Positions 56,639-64,000 of a stretch of 64,000 nt of DNA are shown here, in pieces. Each line of letters begins with the position of its first letter. The first letter of the stretch is position 1. The stretch spans positions 124,001 to 188,000 of the forward strand of contig JAHQRK010000023.1 of assembly GCA_019828595.1 (NCBI GenBank), read 5' to 3'. The notes under the pieces are model-generated. The model did not search any database and had not been told where the DNA came from. It saw nothing but the letters and a program-made list of their open reading frames with translations. The position numbers and the translations under genes are program-made. Origin of the DNA: Aphanomyces cochlioides. Taxonomy: Eukaryota; Oomycota; Saprolegniomycetes; Saprolegniales; Verrucalvaceae.

Positions 56639-59600
56639 TTAGAGTTGATCGTCCTCCAAATCGAGGGGATCAATTTCGTCGGCGTTCATGGAGTGATGAG
56701 CTTTGCTGCAGAGCTCGTCGATGTGGTAATTGTTGGTGATGCTTTTGAGCATCGAGATGGCCGACAAGACGGGAGCCGGCAAAGTGAACTTCTCGAGATT
56801 GTCGCTGAAGTTTTCGATCAAAGCAAACAGCGACCAGTCCGTCAAGCAGTTGGTGTCAGGCAATCTTGTTGCTTCTTGGTTCAATAGAACAGTCAGTGCC
56901 TCCGAGTTTGTGTAGAGGTCTGGGGCCCGATTTGAGAGGAATAAGTCAATCGTAGCAAGTGCAAAGAGGATGCGCTTGATCTCTGGTATGTCCGTGGTCA
57001 ATTCTTCCAAGATTTCTGACGGGTGAATCTTGTATTGAGCCATGAAGTTGACGTGATGTTTGTAGTTGTGAGGCTTGCCTTGAGCTTTTAACAAAGCCAT
57101 CTTGCGCTCAATAGTCTTGGTTGCAACAAGTGACTGAAACAAACTGAGGTCTTCATCTTGTGCGTACATAGCATGTGCAACGAGCTGAGGGTCATCTCGC
57201 AAAATGCGTTGACATTCGGTGATACTGCCTTCGACTTTCTTGTCTCGAATGATCTTCTTCGCCAATTCGAGGTGGGCTGCAGCAGACTTGTTAAGTCGTT
57301 GTTTCTTCGCTTTGCCTTTGGTCTTTTTCGGGCGTGGCGCACTTGAATCTTCCAATACAATTCGAGGCACTGCAAAGTCTTCAAACGAGAGTTCCACGTC
57401 GTCTTCTTCGAGGATATGAAAACGGTTGGATGTCGGCAGGGGATCCAAACGTGGGGACGAAGGCAAAGTACGTTTTGGAGCTGGTCCAGACCGGTAGCCC
57501 GTTACCAATTGAAGGTCCAGCGAGTTCTTGGGCTGCTCACTTGGTGGAGCAAGAGCGGGCGATTCGTTGGTAGACATTTCCACATCTTCTTGTTGTTTGT
57601 CTTGTCCATTGTTGTTAGGGGGATCGCTGTCACCAGACATATCGACATCAGAGCCATGAGAAGGAGCTGTTGGCTGTGGTTGTTCATCTTGACCATCTTC
57701 AGATGCCTCAGTTGAGTCGGCCTTGCCTTCCGCATTTGTTCCAGGGTCTTGATCATGATCGTCTCCATCAGGTTCAGGTTCTTTTTCTCCTGACGGAGGA
57801 GATTTTGCCGCTGCCTTGGCCGCTTTTGCCTTCGCTTTTTCAGCCTTGGCCTCTGCACGTCGTGAAACAATCGACGGAGGCAATGTCTTGTTCAGAGCAG
57901 CGATCTTGTGCTGAAACACGACGACAAAAGGCTGACCCGACGGATCCGTAATGGTGATTTCGCGTAGTGCGTCGCCGGATTTTGGCACCAGCACTGCAGG
58001 AGGCGCAGACGACTTGAAAATGACTCTCAAATGCGGCGACTTGATGTTCTGACCAGCAGTAGGGTTGAATGCTGCTATCACTGACTTGGTCAATGCAGCC
58101 ATTTTCTTGACAATTGCCTTGGCCATCGAAGGGTGACTGACCTTGTTGAACGTAACGTAGTAGTTGTTGCCATAACGCGAGTATTTGGGAACCAGGAAGT
58201 CTTTGCCACCAAGTCGAAACGTTGTGCCTCCCATTTCCACGCACGTAGACAAGTTGTAACTTGAGATCACAATGGTCTGTGGGTTCTTTTTGTGGATCAA
58301 AATGTTCGGAAATTTGGAGCCCCATAACGAACCAGGATTTTCCTTGACAAATTGATCGCAGATGACTTTTTCGGACCAGTCCTTGTAGGCTTCGCCCAAC
58401 TTGACTGTGAGCTCGTACACTTGGGACTGGGGAGTGAGCAAAATGTTTTCAATGAAGGCGTCCATGTCACCAGAGTCTTTGTAGAATGTGTCCGCCATGG
58501 CCTCGCATCGCGCAATATCGTCATCGGCAACAGCATGAGCACCAGTGTTGCGGTGTTTCGCGCCTTTGGGAGCATTGCCTTGCTTGGAATCTTTCTTGGA
58601 CGAAGCTGAATCCTTGCCGGGAGTCTTTTGCGTCCATGGATTGGCCTTTTCAGCGTTTTGTTGCTCTTGATCGCCTTGTATTTTGTCTGCCGCGGTAGGA
58701 GGATCAACAGCGCCATTTCCTTGAGCAACGGATTTGTCGACAATGTCTTGATTTGACTGGTCATTGTCATTGTTTGTCGATTGTTCCTCGTGAATAACTT
58801 CTCCAGGAGTATCACACGGCTTCGCTTGGCCGTTAATGTCGCCTGACCCATCAACCTCAGAGTGAATTTGAGTATTTCCCTCGTCGGTTAAGGCCTCGGT
58901 TTCAGTAGAATCCTTCCCCTCGGCGTCTCCAGAGACCATATCCACGTCCTCTTGAGATTTTTCTTCTTCCTCTCCCGTTCTAGGAGGCTCAGCACAGGGG
59001 GCGACGCGGTTGGTGGCTGCTGGCTCAGTCCCATTGGTCACGAGAAAGGCCGGGGCCAGACCCCCAGTGACAGGGGTAGAAGGGGAATCCATGCCATCCC
59101 CGCAGCACGGTGACTGGGGTACACCATTGCTCCGGCGAGAACCCAAATCGGGATACCGCCCCCGCCCCTCCGAAGAGGCCCCTGGGGGGAAGTAGACAGA
59201 ACCGCAGGGTGTGCCCATAGGGGGGGCCCTCGTAGCCTCTAGGGCTGGCATGGACCCCGTTTTCTCGCCACCTTCACTGGGGATCGACTCCAATTGGAGT
59301 CCAGGGAAGCAGCCACCACAGGCACAAGGCCCCAGTGGTTCGCCCTCCTGAGTGAGGGCTTCGCTAGACAAGTTAACGACAGTGGTCTGGGGGTCAACCA
59401 CTGACCCACTGAGGTTGACCCCCCCTGGAACTCCGGCGAGTGGAGCACCAGGTGAAGCGCTGGGGGAGCGAGACGCAGATTGGTCTCCAGAGACGCTGTT
59501 GGGGTCGAACTCGACCTCCACTTCGGCCCTAGGGTTAGGTGTAGAGACATTACTCACACCACTTCCGCCATCCTGATTGGACGACGAAAGTGGGTGAGGT

Positions 59601-59677
59601 GATACAATACCTGGAATGATGGTGACTCCGTGAGTGTTGGTCTCACGGAGCTCGGAACAGCTGTTGGCGTTGGACAT
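56639..59677 (-). CDS. LINE ORF1 protein, complete (1012 aa)
   Basis: ATG at 59675-59677, TAA at 56639. In order: a Gly/Pro/Ser-rich N-terminus (to about 180), an acidic region (about 190-330), and a conserved globular block (about 400-600) with TTFRLGGKDFLVPKYSRYG and NNYYVTFNKVSHPSMAK, which has an RRM-like beta/alpha look. Then a Lys/Ala-rich stretch (KAEKAKAKAAKAAAK), a second acidic region, a basic patch PRPKKTKGKAKKQR and a helix-rich C-terminus ending DPLDLEDDQL. No CCHC zinc knuckle is visible. By analogy with other LINEs it should bind element RNA and accompany ORF2; I recognise no named domain. It is large for an L1-type ORF1. The upstream 61 nt are also open in this frame. Confidence 0.92.
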   Translation of the reverse strand: MSNANSCSELRETNTHGVTIIPGIVSPHPLSSSNQDGGSGVSNVSTPNPRAEVEVEFDPNSVSGDQSASRSPSASPGAPLAGVPGGVNLSGSVVDPQTTVVNLSSEALTQEGEPLGPCACGGCFPGLQLESIPSEGGEKTGSMPALEATRAPPMGTPCGSVYFPPGASSEGRGRYPDLGSRRSNGVPQSPCCGDGMDSPSTPVTGGLAPAFLVTNGTEPAATNRVAPCAEPPRTGEEEEKSQEDVDMVSGDAEGKDSTETEALTDEGNTQIHSEVDGSGDINGQAKPCDTPGEVIHEEQSTNNDNDQSNQDIVDKSVAQGNGAVDPPTAADKIQGDQEQQNAEKANPWTQKTPGKDSASSKKDSKQGNAPKGAKHRNTGAHAVADDDIARCEAMADTFYKDSGDMDAFIENILLTPQSQVYELTVKLGEAYKDWSEKVICDQFVKENPGSLWGSKFPNILIHKKNPQTIVISSYNLSTCVEMGGTTFRLGGKDFLVPKYSRYGNNYYVTFNKVSHPSMAKAIVKKMAALTKSVIAAFNPTAGQNIKSPHLRVIFKSSAPPAVLVPKSGDALREITITDPSGQPFVVVFQHKIAALNKTLPPSIVSRRAEAKAEKAKAKAAKAAAKSPPSGEKEPEPDGDDHDQDPGTNAEGKADSTEASEDGQDEQPQPTAPSHGSDVDMSGDSDPPNNNGQDKQQEDVEMSTNESPALAPPSEQPKNSLDLQLVTGYRSGPAPKRTLPSSPRLDPLPTSNRFHILEEDDVELSFEDFAVPRIVLEDSSAPRPKKTKGKAKKQRLNKSAAAHLELAKKIIRDKKVEGSITECQRILRDDPQLVAHAMYAQDEDLSLFQSLVATKTIERKMALLKAQGKPHNYKHHVNFMAQYKIHPSEILEELTTDIPEIKRILFALATIDLFLSNRAPDLYTNSEALTVLLNQEATRLPDTNCLTDWSLFALIENFSDNLEKFTLPAPVLSAISMLKSITNNYHIDELCSKAHHSMNADEIDPLDLEDDQL
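59286..59301. repeat. 16-bp perfect palindrome in ORF1
   Basis: GACTCCAATTGGAGTC, its own reverse complement, in the GC-rich 5' part of ORF1. It is also present in A1, C, D and C'. Confidence 0.85.
59389..59423. repeat. 11-bp inverted repeat in ORF1
   Basis: GGGGGTCAACC and GGTTGACCCCC separated by 13 nt. It can form a strong hairpin in RNA or single-stranded DNA and is present in all ORF1 5' copies. Confidence 0.85.
59626..59650. repeat. 9-bp inverted repeat near the start of ORF1
   Basis: CTCCGTGAG, 7-nt loop, CTCACGGAG, about 10 codons after the ORF1 start. C' has one mismatch (CTTCGTGAG). Confidence 0.82.
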
Positions 59678-59738
59678 TTTGAGCGCGGCGGCACTTGATA
59701 ACTTCTTGACTTGAGGGGTACGAGGCAAATTCGGAAGT
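59678..59738 (-). promoter_or_regulatory. 61-nt 5'UTR of copy N (putative internal promoter region)
   Basis: From ACTTCCGAATTTGCCTC to the ORF1 ATG, the same in A1, C, C', D and N. It is very short for a LINE, which needs an internal promoter to survive insertion, so promoter elements may lie here or in early ORF1. It contains AATTTGCCTCGTAC (59718-59731), the inverse of a 3'UTR segment. There is no in-frame stop upstream of the ATG. Promoter function is inferred. Confidence 0.6.
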
Positions 59739-59739
59739 C

Positions 59740-59756
59740 CCAATACATTGGCTTGG
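59740..59756 (-). repeat. Target-site duplication of copy N (5' side)
   Basis: Second copy of CCAATACATTGGCTTGG. Confidence 0.93.
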
Positions 59757-60542
59757 TCTTGCGTCGATGTAGAGCACTGATCGTATAGGTCTTCGAGTCC
59801 AGGCAGATACGAGTTGTGCCAAAGGGGAACATCCAAAGATGAGATGTGATTTGGACAGCCGTACGGAGTCCAGCGGGATTCAAACCAGCTACTCAATAAG
59901 GCTTTCCACATTGGAGTGATATTGGGATTCTTGTACAGTTGTCTGATGAATGCAGAAGTACCATTCGCCAAGAGGAGATCTCGGGGGGAACCCCATGGAT
60001 GAAAAGCCTTCTCGAGGAGAGTATAGCCCGGCGTAATCCAGGCGGACATGGCAGACTTGCGGGGTGGGGTGGTGATGGCTTGAATGCATCTGATCATGAC
60101 AGAGCGGTTGTGTTGTTGCCATAAAGCAAGTGCATGGTGTAGGCCTAAGCCACCGGACTTCTTCGGCATGAATATGATCTCCTTTTTGATCAAACGGAGG
60201 CCATGGACAGAGGAGGATGGGTTGATTTCTTCACCATGCATAAATTGAAGCATGGCCTTGTCGATCTTTTTGGCCAGGTCTTTGTCGGCAGGGACAAAAG
60301 CCAGTTGGTACCATAACACAGGCAGACATATGCTGTGCAGGATAGTGACTTTTCCGGCCATGGTTCGAGCCTTGTAGAGCCACAAAGACAAGCGAGCCAC
60401 AAACTTCTCAAACACGTAATTGAAACGTGCCAATGGAGAAAGATTGGGCGCAACCAAGATACCAAGAGCCTTCACGGGACTGTCGGAAGTAACTTGTAGT
60501 GAGGCAAGGTTCCCATTCAACTGGCTGTAGGTCAGAATTTGG
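59740..60542 (-). pseudogene. LINE ORF2 of copy L, residues ~763-1030
   Basis: Begins after the catalytic FADD region (LTYSQLNGNLASLQ...) and runs through the thumb and linker to EDLYDQCSTSTQDQANV, where N interrupts. Its frame happens to be the frame of N's 5'UTR and ORF1, giving one 1,293-codon open frame from 60520 to 56639. It is cut upstream by the tail of M. Confidence 0.88.
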
Positions 60543-63500
60543 TTAAATGAGTTGTATTAACCTTATTTTTGAGCAAAGGCCCTAATGACTTACTAATTTG
60601 CCTCGTACTGTATAAATAGAACTTGGAAAACAGAATATGGCAAAGTGGTCATTGAACAGGAGATGAAGTGAGTGAGCCGTCAGCTCACTCATGAAACGAC
60701 GCTGTCAGGAATGGCGTGTTGACGTAACCAGGGGTCCGAAGATAGATGCTTGAGCACATTGAATACCTTAGTGTATCCCTTCTTGAGAGGGAGATCAACC
60801 AGGAGCTGTTGTAGATGTAGCTTGATCAAAGAGGCAGCATGAATGGCAACTTCCATCGGACTCTTCGCTGTGAGGTCGGGTCGAAAGGTGCGATCGGCAC
60901 GTTGGAGCCATATTTGATAATACACGCAGGCTCGGACAATCGGCCAGATCTTCAGATAGCCACGGATGTAGTATCCATCGGACGGCTTGGGCGTCTCGTA
61001 GAACATTTCCAGACACGTGGACGGAAAGGAACACTCGAGCAGTCGCTGGATTGTCTTGAAGGAATACCAAACAGATTGACCATATCCACAAGAGAACAGG
61101 AAATGCTCGTACGTCTCATTGACACGACAGAAGACACACGTCGGCTTGGGGTCTTGGTACTGAAACAGATATTGCATGGCGTTGGCGCGGAGAAGGGTCT
61201 TGAAAATGAACTCTCCATATCGAGGGAGAATGTGGTCGGGTTGGAGGAAGGCGGCAAGTTGGGTAAGGCGCTTGGGGTCTTCGTAAAAGTTGGATGGCAG
61301 GTTGAGATGCTTGGTAGGAAGAATGGACGAGCTGACAGCTGGAGAAGCTCTGATCTTAGCCGATTTCGAAGTCGCAAGCGCCAACAAGATCGGACTCGAG
61401 TCAGGGTGTATCATCCAGTGCCATTCCATCCATTCAGAGCTTGGCGTCGGCAAGTGGAACACGGGAGCATCTTCTTCAGAAACAATCTCAAACAATCGTG
61501 ATAACTTGGTCACCAAGATTGAGATCCATTGTTTCGTTGGAGGGACAAAATTGGCTTGGCGGCAGGCACGGTTGATTTTGTCGAACAAGATCGAAGCTGG
61601 CCAAACTCGCTGACACGGAGTCAACAAATGCGACAACTTCGTGATGTGAAGCGAAGCCAATACATTGGCTTGGTCTTGCGTCGATGTAGAGCACTGATCG
61701 TATAGGTCTTCGAGTCCAGGCAGATACGAGTTGTGCCAAAGGGGAACATCCAAAGATGAGATGTGATTTGGACAGCCGTACGGAGTCCAGCGGGATTCAA
61801 ACCAGCTACTCAATAAGGCTTTCCACATTGGAGTGATATTGGGATTCTTGTACAGTTGTCTGATGAATGCAGAAGAGCCATTTGCCAAGAGGAGATCTCG
61901 GGGGGAACCCCATGGATGAAAAGCCTTCTCGAGGAGAGTATAGCCCGGCGTAATCCAGGCAGACATGGCAGACTTGCGGGGTGGGGTGGTGATGGCTTGA
62001 ATGCATCTGATCATGACAGAGCGGTTGTGTTGTTGCCATAAAGCAAGTGCATGGTGCAGGCCTAAGCCACCGGACTTCTTCGGCATGAATATGATCTCCT
62101 TTTTGATCAAACGGAGGCCATGGACAGAGGAGGATGGGTTGATTTCTTCACCATGCATAAATTGAAGCATGGCCTTGTCGATCTTTTTGGCCAGGTCTTT
62201 GTCGGCAGGGACAAAAGCCAGTTGGTACCATAACACAGGCAGACATATGCTGTGCAGGATAGTGACTTTTCCGGCCATGGTTCGAGCCTTGTAGAGCCAC
62301 AAAGACAAGCGAGCCACAAACTTCTCATACACGTAATTGAAACGTGCCAATGGAGAAAGATTGGGCGCAACCAAGATACCAAGAGCCTTCACGGGACTGT
62401 CGGAAGTAACTTGTAGTGAGGCAAGGTTCCCATTCAACTGGCTGTAGGTCAGAATTTGGGTCTTGTCTACGTTGAGTCGGAAACCAGACTTGTCGCAAAA
62501 GGTTTGAACCAATGCAAGCTGCCGGTGGAGGCACGTCTCATTTGCCGCATAGAGTTGCGAGTCGTCGGCAAAGTAACTCCCAGTGTGGTAGCGATCCCCA
62601 CACTTGATGCCATAGTTGGAGTGTTGCCGTAGGAGTTGGCACATCGGTTCCAAAGCGATCACAAACAGAAGTGGCGACAGTGGATCACCTTGCAACACAC
62701 CGCGTGAGATGTGAACTGGCTTGGACAAGAAGCCGTTCACCAAGATGCGAGACTTGCGGCCCGAGTACAGTACGCGAACCATGGCAACAAAGGTTTCGGG
62801 AAAGCCATAGTGACGGAGGACGCGGAGCAAGTACGCGTGGTCCACGCGATCAAAAGCTTTCTCAAAGTCAAGCAGTGCCACCATCGAGGACGGACTGTGT
62901 AGTTTGATGTGGTGCAGCATGTCATCCAGTCGTGCAATATTGGTTTGGATATTGCTTCGACGGATAAAGCCTTGCTGGTCCGGGTGGATGATGTGTCGAA
63001 TGTGGCGCTGGAGTCGATAAGCCAGAATACTCGTCAGGATTTTCACATCCGTGTTGAGTAGGCTAATGGGCCGATAGTTCTTGGCTTGTGACTTGGGGCC
63101 TTTCTTGTGCAGCAACACCAGCGTACTGACAAGTTGCATGGGAGTCAAGCGAGGGTGAGAATGGAGCTGGTGTGTGAATAGCAGCTCCAATACCAACGAC
63201 CACTTGTGAGGTGCAAGTTTGAGGACTTCGAATGGCAGAGCGTTGGGACCTGGCGCTGAGTTCGAACTGCTGTGTCGAATAGCATGATAGAACTCGTTGG
63301 CGCGCAAGGGAGCCGACAGCTCTTTCTGGGCTTGCTCTGGCAGTTGCTTGTGTCGAGTCAATGGGGTCAGAAATGACGACACTTCGTCTCCAGATCGCTG
63401 CACCTCGGGAGCTGCAAACAAGTCCTTGTAGTAGTCGACCAGGACGTCAGACATGCCTTGTTGATTGGAGACAACATTTCCATTGACATCCACCAACTCT

Positions 63501-64000
63501 TTGAAGACTGTCTTCTTCAAGGGGGTAGGGACAGGGGACATGAAGTGGAACTTGGACGAGCGCTCTGCTTTGTACAAGTGAAGTTGGAACGCCTGGTCTT
63601 GACGAAACTGCTTGTCTCGATCTTGCAGCTCGTGAATTTGCTTTTGAAGGTCTCGCACTCGATCCACCAGCACTGCATCTTGACGCATGTTGGGGACTTG
63701 CAAAAGCGAAGCGATCTCGACAGCTAACTTCTTCAACGGCAGACGTTGTTTCTCCAATCGTTGAGAATGGAATTCTTTGAGTTGGGAGCGGATATCATTG
63801 ACCAGCATGTCGTAGGCCTTGGAGATATTGTGGAATGATGGAGACTTGTCCAAAAATCGATCCAGACATCCATGAACAATCTCGGCCGCTCGTGGTAGAC
63901 GAAGTAGCCAAGTTGGAGCTTTCCATGATCCAGAGCCATGGCGCAATGTTTGACGCTTTGTGATGATACGACAAGCCACGTGGTCAGCCTGTGGAACGTG
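60543..64000 (-). mobile_element. LINE copy M (continues past right edge)
   Basis: 3' tail at 60543 inserted in copy L (target CCCAAATTCTG). ORF2 is open from the stop at 60689 to the window edge. The 5' half is out of view, so completeness is unknown. Confidence 0.92.
60689..64000 (-). CDS. LINE ORF2 of copy M, C-terminal ~1100 codons (partial)
   Basis: Open from the right edge (residue about 249, just before the ADH motif that closes the endonuclease) to AIPDSVVS and TGA. The reverse transcriptase is canonical (RGVLQGDPLSP, FADD) and the CCHC finger is present. Private changes include Asp655 to Ala (FVAMVRV), Phe to Tyr (NYVYEKFVARL) and VCLDYAG-type variation on the shadow strand. Whether it belongs to an active full-length copy depends on sequence to the right. 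Confidence 0.92.
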   Translation of the reverse strand, partial: HVPQADHVACRIITKRQTLRHGSGSWKAPTWLLRLPRAAEIVHGCLDRFLDKSPSFHNISKAYDMLVNDIRSQLKEFHSQRLEKQRLPLKKLAVEIASLLQVPNMRQDAVLVDRVRDLQKQIHELQDRDKQFRQDQAFQLHLYKAERSSKFHFMSPVPTPLKKTVFKELVDVNGNVVSNQQGMSDVLVDYYKDLFAAPEVQRSGDEVSSFLTPLTRHKQLPEQAQKELSAPLRANEFYHAIRHSSSNSAPGPNALPFEVLKLAPHKWSLVLELLFTHQLHSHPRLTPMQLVSTLVLLHKKGPKSQAKNYRPISLLNTDVKILTSILAYRLQRHIRHIIHPDQQGFIRRSNIQTNIARLDDMLHHIKLHSPSSMVALLDFEKAFDRVDHAYLLRVLRHYGFPETFVAMVRVLYSGRKSRILVNGFLSKPVHISRGVLQGDPLSPLLFVIALEPMCQLLRQHSNYGIKCGDRYHTGSYFADDSQLYAANETCLHRQLALVQTFCDKSGFRLNVDKTQILTYSQLNGNLASLQVTSDSPVKALGILVAPNLSPLARFNYVYEKFVARLSLWLYKARTMAGKVTILHSICLPVLWYQLAFVPADKDLAKKIDKAMLQFMHGEEINPSSSVHGLRLIKKEIIFMPKKSGGLGLHHALALWQQHNRSVMIRCIQAITTPPRKSAMSAWITPGYTLLEKAFHPWGSPRDLLLANGSSAFIRQLYKNPNITPMWKALLSSWFESRWTPYGCPNHISSLDVPLWHNSYLPGLEDLYDQCSTSTQDQANVLASLHITKLSHLLTPCQRVWPASILFDKINRACRQANFVPPTKQWISILVTKLSRLFEIVSEEDAPVFHLPTPSSEWMEWHWMIHPDSSPILLALATSKSAKIRASPAVSSSILPTKHLNLPSNFYEDPKRLTQLAAFLQPDHILPRYGEFIFKTLLRANAMQYLFQYQDPKPTCVFCRVNETYEHFLFSCGYGQSVWYSFKTIQRLLECSFPSTCLEMFYETPKPSDGYYIRGYLKIWPIVRACVYYQIWLQRADRTFRPDLTAKSPMEVAIHAASLIKLHLQQLLVDLPLKKGYTKVFNVLKHLSSDPWLRQHAIPDSVVS

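Larger units (their letters stand above)
52359..59739 (-). mobile_element. LINE copy N, full length, both ORFs open
   Basis: About 7,380 bp from 5' terminus (59738) to 3' tail (52359), flanked by a 17-bp target duplication in ORF2 of copy L. It is the only copy in the window with complete, uninterrupted ORF1 and ORF2, and serves as the reference for the family. One extra C at 59739 (a G on the element strand) lies between duplication and element. Its RT carries an unusual substitution (see ORF2). Confidence 0.95.
51228..60542 (-). mobile_element. LINE copy L, interrupted by N and cut by M
   Basis: L comprises 51228-52358 and 59740-60542. Removing N and one target duplication restores continuous ORF2 from the 3' tail to codon about 763. 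There the 3' tail of copy M cuts it (target CCCAAATTCTG); the rest is beyond the window. Confidence 0.9.

Noticed and set aside
60839..61501. A 220-codon open frame antisense to the ORF2 C-terminus, seen in many copies (MNGNFHRTL...).
   Set aside because: It overlaps a recognised coding region on the other strand in every copy and recurs only because the copies are near-identical. There is no independent sign of coding.
1..64000. Bacterial or phage features, CRISPR arrays, tRNA or rRNA genes.
   Set aside because: Nothing other than LINE sequence could be recognised. The regular repeats are 2-kb coding segments, not CRISPR repeats.

Overview
The window is eukaryotic repeat DNA, and every base I could place belongs to one family of non-LTR retrotransposon (LINE). 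I see no host gene, rRNA, tRNA, CRISPR array or other transposon family. The complete element is about 7.38 kb. It has a 61-nt 5'UTR, ORF1 (1012 aa, probably nucleic-acid binding), a 75-nt spacer, and ORF2 (1352 aa: APE-type endonuclease, L1-type reverse transcriptase, C-terminal CCHC zf-RVT finger). A 3'UTR of about 145 nt ends in TTTAACC, with no poly(A). The reading frames are intron-free and use the standard code. The host could be an oomycete-like protist, a fungus or an alga. ORF1 gives a weak impression of oomycete L1 elements, but I cannot name the organism.

Layout. Outermost is an old minus-strand copy A (1100-2247 and 3306-3540). It is interrupted by A1 (1-1099, minus), by the 5'-truncated copy B (2248-3305, minus) and by C (plus, from 3541). 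C carries G (4017-18001, plus, intact ORF2). G carries D (4144-12227, minus, intact ORF2), and D carries E (10271-10957, plus). C resumes at 18002. The block A-fragment + B-like copy + C is then repeated in tandem (19838-23423, 3,586 bp), sharing a nonsense mutation.

From 23424 to 41334 a minus-strand copy (H') has an internal 2,014-bp ORF2 segment amplified into a head-to-tail satellite. It has six undisturbed units at 28067-40149 and a seventh broken by a 2.7-kb inversion (23699-26395). Next come two 1.45-kb tandem units (I and J, 41335-44240), then a second, shortened array (K, 44241-50582, 1,828-bp units), an in-frame ORF2 duplication (50583-51227) and copy L (from 51228). L is interrupted by N (52359-59739), the only copy with both ORFs uninterrupted, and by M (60543 to the right edge).

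Biology. ORF2 would nick DNA and prime reverse transcription on the nick (TPRT), with ORF1 packaging the RNA. Five insertions can be resolved on both sides, and all have 16-17 bp target-site duplications. At all 12 visible 3' junctions (10 independent sites) the element end TTTAA is followed by CC that was already in the target. This suggests priming by a target GG-3' end on the terminal CC of the RNA. Nesting of a single LINE family recalls Zepp clusters in Chlorella/Coccomyxa and Grem-LINE1 in Mucor, which mark centromeric or subtelomeric regions. A similar role here is inference only. The most unusual features are the LINE-derived satellite, the palindrome-centred inversion, the CC junction rule, the stop-codon hairpin and a 14-nt inverted match between the two ends of the element.
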